Assembly: GCA_937944245.1 (NCBI GenBank)
Contig: CALDYY010000075.1
Location: 1-43,725 of the forward strand
Direction of reading: 5' to 3'
Length of the DNA stretch: 43,725 bases
DNA from: an uncultured Saprospiraceae bacterium
Lineage (GTDB): Bacteria; Bacteroidota; Bacteroidia; Chitinophagales; Saprospiraceae
The first letter of the stretch is position 1. The number at the start of each line of letters is the position of its first letter. Position numbers and translations under genes: made by a program. Under the pieces are notes generated by a model. It was not told the DNA's origin. It searched no databases and was given only the letters and a program-made list of their open reading frames with translations. This document shows, one piece after another, positions 8,278 through 15,540 of the stretch.

Positions 8278-9648
8278 CTAAAATATAACAGTAACATGAG
8301 TTCCTTGACCGTAAGTGCTGATAATTCTTAGCTCCGCTTGGATAGCATCTACACATTTTTTTGTAATAGAGAGTCCTAGACCATTACCATGAATATGTTT
8401 ATGATTCAAGGCATCAGAGCGATAAAAACTATTATAAATATGAGTTAAGTCTTCTTGCTTGATTCCTATTCCTTCGTCTTTGATGGTACAAGCAATTCGG
8501 TTGCCAATCAATTTTGTACTTATATTTATAACTCCGTCATTATCAGAATATTTAATGGAATTACTCAAGATATTATCAAATATAATACCGCTATAAAAAC
8601 AAGGTACCAGTGCTTTGTCTGCTTGATTAAATTCGAGATTTATCTTTAAATTCTTCTCTGTAATTTGATTTTTAAAATGTGATATTGATTCTTCAATAAT
8701 TGTAGGAAGTGAACCTAAAGTATTATTTCTTTTGTTAGGCGAAGTTTCTAGGCGTGCCAGAAGTAGGAGTTGCTCCAAAAGGGCGGTCATTCTATCAATT
8801 TCTTTTAGGCTATACCGAATCTTTTCTTCATATTCTTGTTGGGTTCTAGGTTTTCTAATCAGCACTTCTAAAGTACCTCTGAGTGTAGCAAGAGGTGTTC
8901 TAAGTTCATGTGAAGCATCAGAAGTAAATTGTTTTTCTCTTTCGATGGCTTTTTCAATACGTTCTATTAAGGCATTAAAATTTGAAGAAAGCGCATAAAT
9001 TTCATCCTGATTTTGTGGTAATCTGACACGTTCTTTTAAATTATTCCTAGTGATTCTAGTAATCGTATTTGTCATTTCTTGAATAGGGATTATGCTTCTT
9101 CCTGCTAGGAAACGCGAGACGAAATATAATCCAATCAATACTATGAAATAAGATACAATAAGTACACTTTTTAATTTTAAAATCACCGAAGAAGCAGATT
9201 CGGAAGACATAGCCGCTAGAATATATCCCATTATTTTTCCATTTTCATAAATGGGTAATTGTATTTGCCTTATTGTTCTATTATTGATAGTAGTATTAAA
9301 ATATCCTTCAAATCCAGATGTTTTAAATGGTAAATGGTTCTCCTTTAAGTTTGGGGATTTATCCATTAAGTTACCTTGATTATCAATTAGCTGAATAAAA
9401 ACAGGGTTTACTTGTACTTCACGGTGTTCGCGTTCCTCCCACACTGCTTTATTGACAAAATGAATGCTGTCGCCAATAATTTCTATTTCCGTCATGTGTT
9501 TTTTAGCTTCGTGGTATAAATCGCTATCTAAACTTCTCCACACTGCGCCTTTCATTATAAAAAAGATGATGCCAAACACAGTAGCCATGATGATGGCTGT
9601 TGCCATCATGTAATGAAAGGCAATTCTACTTTTAAAACTTAAGCTCAT
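8278..9648 (-). CDS. Two-component sensor histidine kinase (HAMP, HisKA, HATPase)
   Basis: The protein has 456 residues. Transmembrane helices lie at about 12-33 and 158-180. They enclose a periplasmic sensor domain of about 125 residues, which has several His and acidic residues (HEAKKHMTE, WEEREHRE) that could bind metal (inference). A HAMP domain (about 180-235) and HisKA domain follow, with the phospho-acceptor His247 in ASHELRTPLATL. The ATPase domain has N box FDNILSNSIKYS, G1 DEGIGI and G2 GNGLGLSI. The gene overlaps the response regulator by 4 bases (ATGA), so they form one operon. Its position upstream of a metal transporter and an RND metal pump suggests a CusS/CzcS-like metal sensor. 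The ligand is an inference from context. Confidence 0.93.
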   Translation of the reverse strand: MSLSFKSRIAFHYMMATAIIMATVFGIIFFIMKGAVWRSLDSDLYHEAKKHMTEIEIIGDSIHFVNKAVWEEREHREVQVNPVFIQLIDNQGNLMDKSPNLKENHLPFKTSGFEGYFNTTINNRTIRQIQLPIYENGKIMGYILAAMSSESASSVILKLKSVLIVSYFIVLIGLYFVSRFLAGRSIIPIQEMTNTITRITRNNLKERVRLPQNQDEIYALSSNFNALIERIEKAIEREKQFTSDASHELRTPLATLRGTLEVLIRKPRTQQEYEEKIRYSLKEIDRMTALLEQLLLLARLETSPNKRNNTLGSLPTIIEESISHFKNQITEKNLKINLEFNQADKALVPCFYSGIIFDNILSNSIKYSDNDGVINISTKLIGNRIACTIKDEGIGIKQEDLTHIYNSFYRSDALNHKHIHGNGLGLSITKKCVDAIQAELRIISTYGQGTHVTVIF

Positions 9649-10313
9649 ATTTCTTTAGCGATATAGCCCACTCCACGAACCGTTTGAATGTAATTTTCTT
9701 CCTCTGATAAGGAAAGTTTTTTCCTCAATGCGTTGATATAGACATCTATTACACTTGTATTGTAGTCGAAGTGGATGTCCCATACACTTTCTATAATCCT
9801 AGTTCTTCTACATACCTTGCCTTTGTTGCGCATAAGGTACTCCAATAATGCAAATTCTTTTTGGGTCAAACTAATTTCCTGCTCTTCTCTAAAAACTTGA
9901 TGCGTTTCTGTGTTTAGTGTGATATTTCCCAATGTGAACACTGCGTGAACACCTGATTTTGGTCTTAGTTGTACTTTAATTCGCTCTAGTAGTTCTTCAA
10001 AATGAAAGGGCTTTTTGATGTAGTCGTTTGCGCCTGATTGTAAACCAAAAATGGTTTCGTCAAGCGTATCCTTAGCCGTTAGAAAAATGATTGGCGTTTC
10101 GTAAGATTCTTTTCTAAATTGTCTGCAAATCTCAACACCACTCAATCCTGGAAGCATCCAATCTAATAATAGCAAATCATATTCTCCAGATAAAGCAAGT
10201 TGTAATCCTTTTTTTCCTTCCTCCGCTACATCCACTGCAAAGCATTCTTCCTCTAATCCTTGTTTGAGAAAGGCAGCAATACCCTGTTCGTCTTCTACTA
10301 TTAATATTTTCAT
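9645..10313 (-). CDS. OmpR/PhoB-family response regulator
   Basis: The protein has 222 residues. The receiver domain has E7 and D8, the phosphoacceptor D51 (LLLLDWMLPG), T79 and K101 (YIKKPF). The C-terminal winged-helix domain ends with the usual VIDVYINALRKKL and TVRGVGY signatures. Proteins of this type bind tandem direct repeats and activate promoters when phosphorylated by the partner kinase, which here overlaps by 4 bases. The gene is preceded by four 11-bp-spaced half-sites that also occur before the pump gene, so it probably regulates itself and the pump. The ATG at 10313 gives the canonical MKILIVEDE start. A -7-like box ends only 4 nt upstream, so the transcript may have almost no leader. 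Confidence 0.94.
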   Translation of the reverse strand: MKILIVEDEQGIAAFLKQGLEEECFAVDVAEEGKKGLQLALSGEYDLLLLDWMLPGLSGVEICRQFRKESYETPIIFLTAKDTLDETIFGLQSGANDYIKKPFHFEELLERIKVQLRPKSGVHAVFTLGNITLNTETHQVFREEQEISLTQKEFALLEYLMRNKGKVCRRTRIIESVWDIHFDYNTSVIDVYINALRKKLSLSEEENYIQTVRGVGYIAKEI

Positions 10314-10317
10314 TCCT

Positions 10318-10325
10318 CAAATGTC
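10318..10325 (-). promoter_or_regulatory. Near-consensus -7 box (GACATTTG) before the response regulator
   Basis: One base differs from TAnnTTTG. It lies exactly 11 bp from the last half-site of the 11-bp-period array, the same spacing as at the czcA promoter. Only 4 nt separate it from the ATG, which would imply a leaderless or nearly leaderless mRNA. Confidence 0.45.
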
Positions 10326-10336
10326 CATAATTCCCA

Positions 10337-10374
10337 TTTAATCTTTCATTAAAGCATTCTTAAGATTTACTTAA
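10337..10374 (-). promoter_or_regulatory. Four-repeat operator with 11-bp period upstream of the response regulator
   Basis: On the minus strand, half-sites TTAAG (10370-10374), TTAAG (10359-10363), TTAAT (10348-10352) and TTAAA (10337-10341) are separated by 6 bp each. All four start with TTAA. The array has the same length and the same 11-bp distance to the -7 box as the one before czcA. Autoregulation by the encoded OmpR-type protein is the simplest reading. Confidence 0.65.
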
Positions 10375-10432
10375 TTTTTTGACTTATTGTCAATAGGACT
10401 TTTAGATGTACTTTATTGAATGCAAAACATAT

Positions 10433-11323
10433 CTATTTGATATTTAATTGAACGACTTGATTTGGATACTTTTGCATCAGATGCTCCATATTTTTCGTAA
10501 TTCCTAAAAAAAAACCACCACCACCAGCGCCACATAACTTTAAGCGATGCTCCTCACCACTCAACATAGTTTCCCAAACAGGTCGGATGCTATTTGGAAT
10601 CATCGGCTGAAAATATTGTAATTGAAAAATACTAATCTGTTCTAACGCAATAAAAAGTTGCTCAAAATCATTTTGCAGCAAAGTTGTTACAGCAGTATCT
10701 ACTGCGGGCAATAAAGACTGTTGCACTTTTTCTAAATACTTCTTTTGTTCACATTGTGCCATGAACCAATTAACCAACTCTCCTGTCTGCCGATTTTTCT
10801 GAGCATCAAATAAAAAGAGTTCACCTAAATTGGACTTCGTCGAAGGCACTTCTGCGGTTTGAATAAATTGGTTTTTAATGAGTACCGCTTTGTTGAGATA
10901 ACAAATTAAAGGGTCAAATCCAGAACTTGTGCCATGAAAGTGGCTTTCTAATTGAGCAAATATCAATTTCAATTTCGCTAAATCACTTATTTTTTCTTTG
11001 GCAAAAACATCATAAATACCAGCAATTAAAGCACCAGAACTTCCTAAGCCATAACCCAATGGAATATTGGATTCAAACGATAGTCCTTGTTTAAGCATTT
11101 GCTGAAATGCTACTAAATCCAACTTTGCCAAGAGCTTTTCGTCTTGCTCCAACTGAACTAAATACTCAAAAAAATGGACTAAATGGTGGTGAAAATTATT
11201 TTTTGATAATTTCCATTTCCCATAAAAGCGTAGCGTAGGAATAGCTAATGCACTACCTCCTTTTAAAACAGAATGCTCTCCAAATAGCAATATTTTTGAT
11301 GGATAAATTTGATTGAATTTCAT
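10433..11323 (-). CDS. GHMP-family kinase, mevalonate-kinase-like
   Basis: The protein has 296 residues. The GHMP motifs are an N-terminal KILLFGEHSVLKGGSALA, the ATP-binding PLGYGLGSSGA loop at residues 88-98, and a C-terminal glycine-rich CGAGGGGFF at about 264-272. The segment HGTSSGFDPLICYL resembles the SG-x-D region of mevalonate kinases and related phosphorylating enzymes. Mevalonate kinase phosphorylates mevalonate in the cytoplasm during isoprenoid synthesis. No other mevalonate-pathway gene is in the window, so the exact substrate is less certain than the family. It is divergent from the aldehyde dehydrogenase gene. Confidence 0.8.
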   Translation of the reverse strand: MKFNQIYPSKILLFGEHSVLKGGSALAIPTLRFYGKWKLSKNNFHHHLVHFFEYLVQLEQDEKLLAKLDLVAFQQMLKQGLSFESNIPLGYGLGSSGALIAGIYDVFAKEKISDLAKLKLIFAQLESHFHGTSSGFDPLICYLNKAVLIKNQFIQTAEVPSTKSNLGELFLFDAQKNRQTGELVNWFMAQCEQKKYLEKVQQSLLPAVDTAVTTLLQNDFEQLFIALEQISIFQLQYFQPMIPNSIRPVWETMLSGEEHRLKLCGAGGGGFFLGITKNMEHLMQKYPNQVVQLNIK

Positions 11324-11374
11324 GTTTTCTATGTATGCCTACAAAGATGCTACGGCTTTGTCAGTTTTACCAAC

Positions 11375-11382
11375 TATTTTTG
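11375..11382 (+). promoter_or_regulatory. Candidate -7 box (TATTTTTG) for the aldehyde dehydrogenase gene
   Basis: It is an exact TAnnTTTG match ending 31 nt before the ATG at 11414. A TTTG at 11357-11360 lies upstream, but with a 14-bp spacer that is short for a -33 element. Confidence 0.45.
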
Positions 11383-11413
11383 CATCATTCGCTCATCAAA
11401 TTAGATAACAAAA

Positions 11414-12940
11414 ATGGATAAACAATTTATTCAACGACTAGGACTTCAGACATCCAATGCTGGTTCTAGCACTGGCACACAATTTAATGATAGCCAACAA
11501 TATTTAGATTCTTTTTCTCCAGTGGATGGTCAATTCATTGGTAGAGTTAGCATCACCACCAAAGAAGAATACGAGTACATTATCGAAAAGGCACAAACTG
11601 CTTTTAAAGAATGGATTAACATTCCAGCCCCAAAACGCGGTGAAATCGTTCGACAATATGGAGAAGCACTTAGAAAATACAAAGACCCACTAGGTCGGTT
11701 GGTGAGTTATGAAATGGGAAAAAGTCTGCAAGAGGGATTTGGCGAAGTACAGGAAATGATTGATATATGCGACTTTGCAGTAGGTTTGTCGCGTCAGTTG
11801 TATGGCTTAACCATTCAGTCAGAAAGACCCTCGCACCGAATGTTTGAGCAATGGCATCCACTAGGAATTGTGGGCATCATTAGTGCTTTCAACTTTCCAG
11901 TGGCAGTTTGGTCATGGAATGCTATGTTGGCATTGGTTTGTGGCGATGTTGTTGTCTGGAAACCTTCCGAAAAAACGCCTTTATGCAGCGTAGCTTGTCA
12001 ACATATTTTTCAATCAGTTTTGAAGGAAAATAAAGTTCCAGAAGGAGTAGTGAATTTGATAAATGGCGACTACCGAGTAGGGGAATGGATGACCAACGAT
12101 CATAGAATACCTTTAGTTTCTGCAACAGGCAGTACGAGAATGGGCAAAATTGTAGGACAAACCGTAGCAGCACGATTAGGCAAAACGATTTTAGAATTGG
12201 GCGGAAACAACGCCATTATCATTACGCCAAGTGCCGATATGAATTTGGTATTGACAGGTGCTTTATTTGGTGCAGTAGGTACTGCTGGTCAGCGTTGTAC
12301 GACTACTCGCCGTTTGATTATTCACGAAACTATTTATGAAGAGGTGAAGAACAAACTCGCTACCGCTTATGCACAACTACGCATCGGCAATCCATTAGAT
12401 GAAAATAACCATGTCGGACCGCTTATTGACCGCGCTGCGGTGGATATTTATTTGGCAGCGATTGACCGAGCAAAAACAGAAGGCGCAAATTTTGTGGTAG
12501 AAGGCGGCGTATTGCAAGGAGCGGGCTACGAAAGTGGGTGTTATGTGAAACCTTGTATTGCGGAGGTCGCACCAAATATGGAAGTTGTCAAAACAGAAAC
12601 TTTTGCCCCTATCTTGTACTTGATGAAATACAGCAACATTGAAGAAGCTATCGCCATTCAAAACAATGTACCTCAAGGGCTTTCTTCGGCTATTATGACC
12701 AACAATTTAAGAGAATCAGAGCTATTTCTTTCGCCTAATGGTTCAGATTGCGGTATCGCTAACGTGAACATCGGCACAAGTGGCGCAGAAATAGGTGGCG
12801 CATTTGGTGGCGAAAAAGAAACAGGTGGTGGCAGAGAAAGCGGCTCTGATGCTTGGAAAGCCTACATGCGCCGACAAACTAACACTATCAACTACAGCAC
12901 TTCGATTCCTTTGGCTCAAGGAATTAAATTTGATTTGTAA
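11414..12940 (+). CDS. ALDH7-family aldehyde dehydrogenase (aminoadipate-semialdehyde / piperideine-6-carboxylate type)
   Basis: The 508-residue protein has the full aldehyde dehydrogenase fold. It shows FNFPVAVWSWNAMLALVCGD with the cofactor-binding WKPSEKTPL, the SATGSTRMGK loop, general base Glu261 in LELGGNN, and catalytic Cys295 in GTAGQRCTTTRR. The ending NVNIGTSGAEIGGAFGGEKETGGGRESGSDAWKAY is typical of the ALDH7/antiquitin group. These enzymes oxidise alpha-aminoadipate semialdehyde (in equilibrium with piperideine-6-carboxylate) with NAD+ during lysine breakdown. No other lysine catabolic gene lies nearby, so the substrate rests on family resemblance. A strong terminator follows. Confidence 0.88.
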   Translation: MDKQFIQRLGLQTSNAGSSTGTQFNDSQQYLDSFSPVDGQFIGRVSITTKEEYEYIIEKAQTAFKEWINIPAPKRGEIVRQYGEALRKYKDPLGRLVSYEMGKSLQEGFGEVQEMIDICDFAVGLSRQLYGLTIQSERPSHRMFEQWHPLGIVGIISAFNFPVAVWSWNAMLALVCGDVVVWKPSEKTPLCSVACQHIFQSVLKENKVPEGVVNLINGDYRVGEWMTNDHRIPLVSATGSTRMGKIVGQTVAARLGKTILELGGNNAIIITPSADMNLVLTGALFGAVGTAGQRCTTTRRLIIHETIYEEVKNKLATAYAQLRIGNPLDENNHVGPLIDRAAVDIYLAAIDRAKTEGANFVVEGGVLQGAGYESGCYVKPCIAEVAPNMEVVKTETFAPILYLMKYSNIEEAIAIQNNVPQGLSSAIMTNNLRESELFLSPNGSDCGIANVNIGTSGAEIGGAFGGEKETGGGRESGSDAWKAYMRRQTNTINYSTSIPLAQGIKFDL

Positions 12941-12950
12941 TGTGGATTAA

Positions 12951-13007
12951 TAACTCAACGACTTTGTGGAAAAAGAAATACAAAGTTGTTGAGTTACTCT
13001 TTTTTTT
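12951..13007 (+). terminator. Strong intrinsic terminator after the aldehyde dehydrogenase gene
   Basis: Arms 12951-12967 and 12980-12996 pair over 17 positions with a single G-T wobble, loop of 12 nt. A T-rich run (13000-13007) follows at once. It starts 11 nt after the stop codon. Confidence 0.85.
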
Positions 13008-13528
13008 ATCTACTTAGTTGGTCGCTAAAAACATTATGATAAGAAACACAATGTTCTTAACACCGCAAAAATCAATTTCTTGTAAAGTATTGATTACTAG
13101 CCATTCTATTTTTTAACGAAATGTGTAAAACAGTGTAATAACTACGTCAGTTCTTAACGTCAATTCACAAGTAGATTGCTATACTCATATTAATTCAATG
13201 TTATCCTCATTTTACTTATTTATTAACACCATAGACTAACTTTTATTCACCACTAATGAACATGTTAAGAACCTACAAATAAGTATAATTTTAGTTATGC
13301 ACTTAATTGTGAATAAGTGGCTAATCTTTTGATTTTGAAATTTAAGCTATGTGGATAAGCAATAAAACTGAGTTAGCTTTCAATTAATATAGAATTAACA
13401 TAGTGTAGAGAAAAATATTTCTCCACGAATTAACACCCCTAATAATGAGCACTAAAAAATTTTAAAATTTGATGACTATAATTTATTAAATCAAGGTGTT
13501 TAGTCGTTAAATGATATTTAAAAACAAA

Positions 13529-13536
13529 TACTTTTG
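13529..13536 (+). promoter_or_regulatory. -7 box (TACTTTTG) for ctaA
   Basis: Exact TAnnTTTG match, 18 nt before the ATG at 13555, at the right edge of the gene-free region. Confidence 0.5.
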
Positions 13537-13554
13537 TTGCAAAATTAAAAGAAA

Positions 13555-14646
13555 ATGGTTGCTCAAAAAAGTCAAGTGGTAGTAGTCAATGTAGCCCGAC
13601 CAGTTAGAATATGGTTGCTTATTGGACTTGTTATGGTGTTTATTCAAGTTGTAGTTGGGGGGATTACGCGCTTAACCGATTCTGGACTTTCGATTACAGA
13701 ATGGGCTGTCATTCAAGGGACTATGCCGCCGTTGAACGAGGCACAATGGCTTGATGCCTTTGATAAATACAAAGTGGCTGCAAAAAAACAATTTGAATCA
13801 TTACACGCTGACATGTCCCTTTCTGAATTTAAGGTCATTTTCTTCTGGGAATACATCCACCGACTTTGGGCACGCTTAATGGGCTTTGTATTTCTTGTTC
13901 CTTTTTTGTACTTCCTGACTAAGAGATGGATACCTCAGTGGCTACTCAAACGGCTTGGTGTAGTTATTCTATTAGCGGCTACGGCAGCCACATTTGGTTG
14001 GATTATGGTGGCTAGTGGCTTAAACGATGATACACGCACTTGGGTAAGTGCCTACAAATTGATGGGGCATTTGCTGATTGCTACTTCCCTTTTTGCCTAC
14101 CTTTTTTGGACTTATCTTTTAGTAGCTCAACCCAAAGTAAAAGATACTCATTTAGTGGGGCTAAGGAAATTAGGTTGGGGGGTAGCTGTGGTGTTAGTGC
14201 TTCAAATCGCTTTTGGGGCTTTAATGGCGGGTATGCGAGCAGCTTTGATTCATCCTAGCTTTCCGATGTTTGTAGAGGGCGAACGTTTGTGGAATGCGCT
14301 AACAATAGGTGCAAACATGGAAAGCTTTGTGGATTATGAGAAATCTACCTACGCTAAGGCAATCGTACAAATCGTTCATCGAACTACCGCTTATCTTTTA
14401 GTGGGCTTTGTAATCTACTTTTTGGTTCAGTTATTCAAACAAAATATTTCTACTCACTTGAAAAAAGGTGGAGTAGTATTGGGAGGTATATTAGGGGTTC
14501 AATTTCTATTGGGCGTACTAACTATTGTGAATAGTATTGGTCGTGTTCCTATTACATATGGTGTACTGCATCAAGCAGTTGCGTTACTTTTATTCGTTGC
14601 CTTGCTCTACATCATTTATCAAGTAACACCTAAAGTACAAGAGTGA
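13555..14646 (+). CDS. ctaA: Heme A synthase (COX15/CtaA family)
   Basis: The 363-residue integral membrane protein has about eight hydrophobic helices. The family signature GGITRLTDSGLSITEW follows the first helix. The four heme-liganding histidines of the family are visible at about H102 (EYIHRLWAR), H172 (MGHLLIA), H275 (QIVHRTTAY) and H339 (LHQAVALL). The enzyme oxidises the C8 methyl of heme O to give heme A for aa3-type cytochrome oxidases. No oxidase or heme O synthase gene is adjacent here. The ATG follows a TAnnTTTG box. The length is typical of the longer COX15-type branch. Both flanking intergenic regions contain TGTGGAAAA motifs. Confidence 0.95.
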   Translation: MVAQKSQVVVVNVARPVRIWLLIGLVMVFIQVVVGGITRLTDSGLSITEWAVIQGTMPPLNEAQWLDAFDKYKVAAKKQFESLHADMSLSEFKVIFFWEYIHRLWARLMGFVFLVPFLYFLTKRWIPQWLLKRLGVVILLAATAATFGWIMVASGLNDDTRTWVSAYKLMGHLLIATSLFAYLFWTYLLVAQPKVKDTHLVGLRKLGWGVAVVLVLQIAFGALMAGMRAALIHPSFPMFVEGERLWNALTIGANMESFVDYEKSTYAKAIVQIVHRTTAYLLVGFVIYFLVQLFKQNISTHLKKGGVVLGGILGVQFLLGVLTIVNSIGRVPITYGVLHQAVALLLFVALLYIIYQVTPKVQE

Positions 14647-14675
14647 ATGTGGAAAACTTTGTTAGTAAACGTATG

Positions 14676-14786
14676 TAAAATGGAGACTATTTTTTATTCA
14701 AGATGTGTTTATTTTTAATTAATTGAATATCAATTTTTTACAAAAAATGTTCCATTTTATAGATACTGTTTTAAGTCTTGAATAAA
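14676..14786. repeat. Two interleaved inverted repeats between ctaA and pcm
   Basis: A 9-bp pair (TAAAATGGA at 14676-14684 with 14751-14759) and an 11-bp pair (TTTATTCAAGA at 14693-14703 with 14776-14786) alternate in the order A-B-A'-B'. Copies of TGTGGAAAA at 14648-14656 and 14787-14795 flank them. The genes on both sides converge, so a terminator role is possible, but there is no compact hairpin with a U tract. Confidence 0.4.
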
Positions 14787-14813
14787 TGTGGAAAAAACTG
14801 TTAATATCTTGAT

Positions 14814-15461
14814 TTACATTTTGTTGATGCCTTTTTGAAAAGGAACAAACTTGAAAGTACCATACGTTTCTACTTGGGTTTCCGTAGAATTTAGTTTTAC
14901 AATTTGCTTCATTTCTTGCTCCAATGAACCCACAGGAATAACCATAATACCATTAACATTGAGTTGTTGAAGTAAATTATCTGGAATTTCTGTACTTCCT
15001 GCAGTTACTAGAATTTTATCAAAAGGAGCAAAAGCAGGAAGTCCATTATTGCCATCGCCAAAAAAGCACCTTACTTTGTGAATACCAATCTGCTTTAACA
15101 AAAGTTTGGTTTTTTGATAAAGCACTTCTTGACGTTCCACCGTAAATACCTCTGCACCCAACAAGGCTAAAATAGCTGCTTGATAACCAGAGCCAGTACC
15201 AATTTCTAAGATTCTATCACCAATTTTTAGATTTAATAGTTCCGTCTGAAAAGCAACTGTGTAAGGTTGAGAAATGGTCTGACCTTGACCAATAGGAAAC
15301 GCTTTGTCTTCGTATGCTTGCTCCTCAAATGCTTTATCCAAAAAAAAATGACGTGGCAATGCACCAATGGCTTGTAGCACTTTTTCATCCGAAATGCCTT
15401 TTTGCTTGAGTTCATCCACCAATTTTCGTCTCATCCCCTTATGGTAATAAGTATCTTTCAT
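14814..15461 (-). CDS. pcm: Protein-L-isoaspartate O-methyltransferase
   Basis: The 215-residue protein has the family signatures IGQGQTISQPYTVAFQTELL (about 57-76) and the SAM-binding motif ILEIGTGSGYQAAILA (about 84-99). RVPRHFF-like and VTAGSTEIPDNLLQQL regions are also present. It methylates isoaspartyl residues in aged proteins using S-adenosylmethionine, which starts their repair in the cytoplasm. The start MKDTYYHKGMRRKLV fits the family. An A/G-rich stretch (AAAGGAAAG) lies about 6-8 nt upstream of the ATG and could act as a ribosome site, unusual among the genes here. Confidence 0.95.
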   Translation of the reverse strand: MKDTYYHKGMRRKLVDELKQKGISDEKVLQAIGALPRHFFLDKAFEEQAYEDKAFPIGQGQTISQPYTVAFQTELLNLKIGDRILEIGTGSGYQAAILALLGAEVFTVERQEVLYQKTKLLLKQIGIHKVRCFFGDGNNGLPAFAPFDKILVTAGSTEIPDNLLQQLNVNGIMVIPVGSLEQEMKQIVKLNSTETQVETYGTFKFVPFQKGINKM

Positions 15462-15540
15462 GCTATCTTTCCTTTGTATTATCTGTAATTAACTAATTGA
15501 TAAACAAGGGATTATACTTATGCCAAAAGAAGTAATATTT

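Larger units (their letters stand above)
12941..13554. other. 614-bp AT-rich gene-free region with DnaA-box-like sites (possible oriC)
   Basis: After the terminator at its left end I see no coding frame. There is one perfect DnaA box (TGTGGATAA, 13350-13358) and the TTATNCACA-type variant TGTGAATAA (13308-13316). One-mismatch forms are TGTGGATTA (12941-12949), TGTGGAAAA (12965-12973) and TTATCCTCA (13201-13209). A 9-mer GTTCTTAAC occurs three times (13053-13061, 13150-13158, and inverted at 13264-13272), and TTAACACC three times (13057-13064, 13223-13230, 13430-13437). The right part is very AT-rich. This fits a replication origin, but a complex regulatory region for the downstream gene is also possible. 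Confidence 0.4.

Noticed and set aside
13053-13437. Repeated short motifs considered as a CRISPR array or transposon ends
   Set aside because: The copies are only 8-9 bp, irregularly spaced and partly inverted; there are no uniform spacers, cas genes or transposase nearby.
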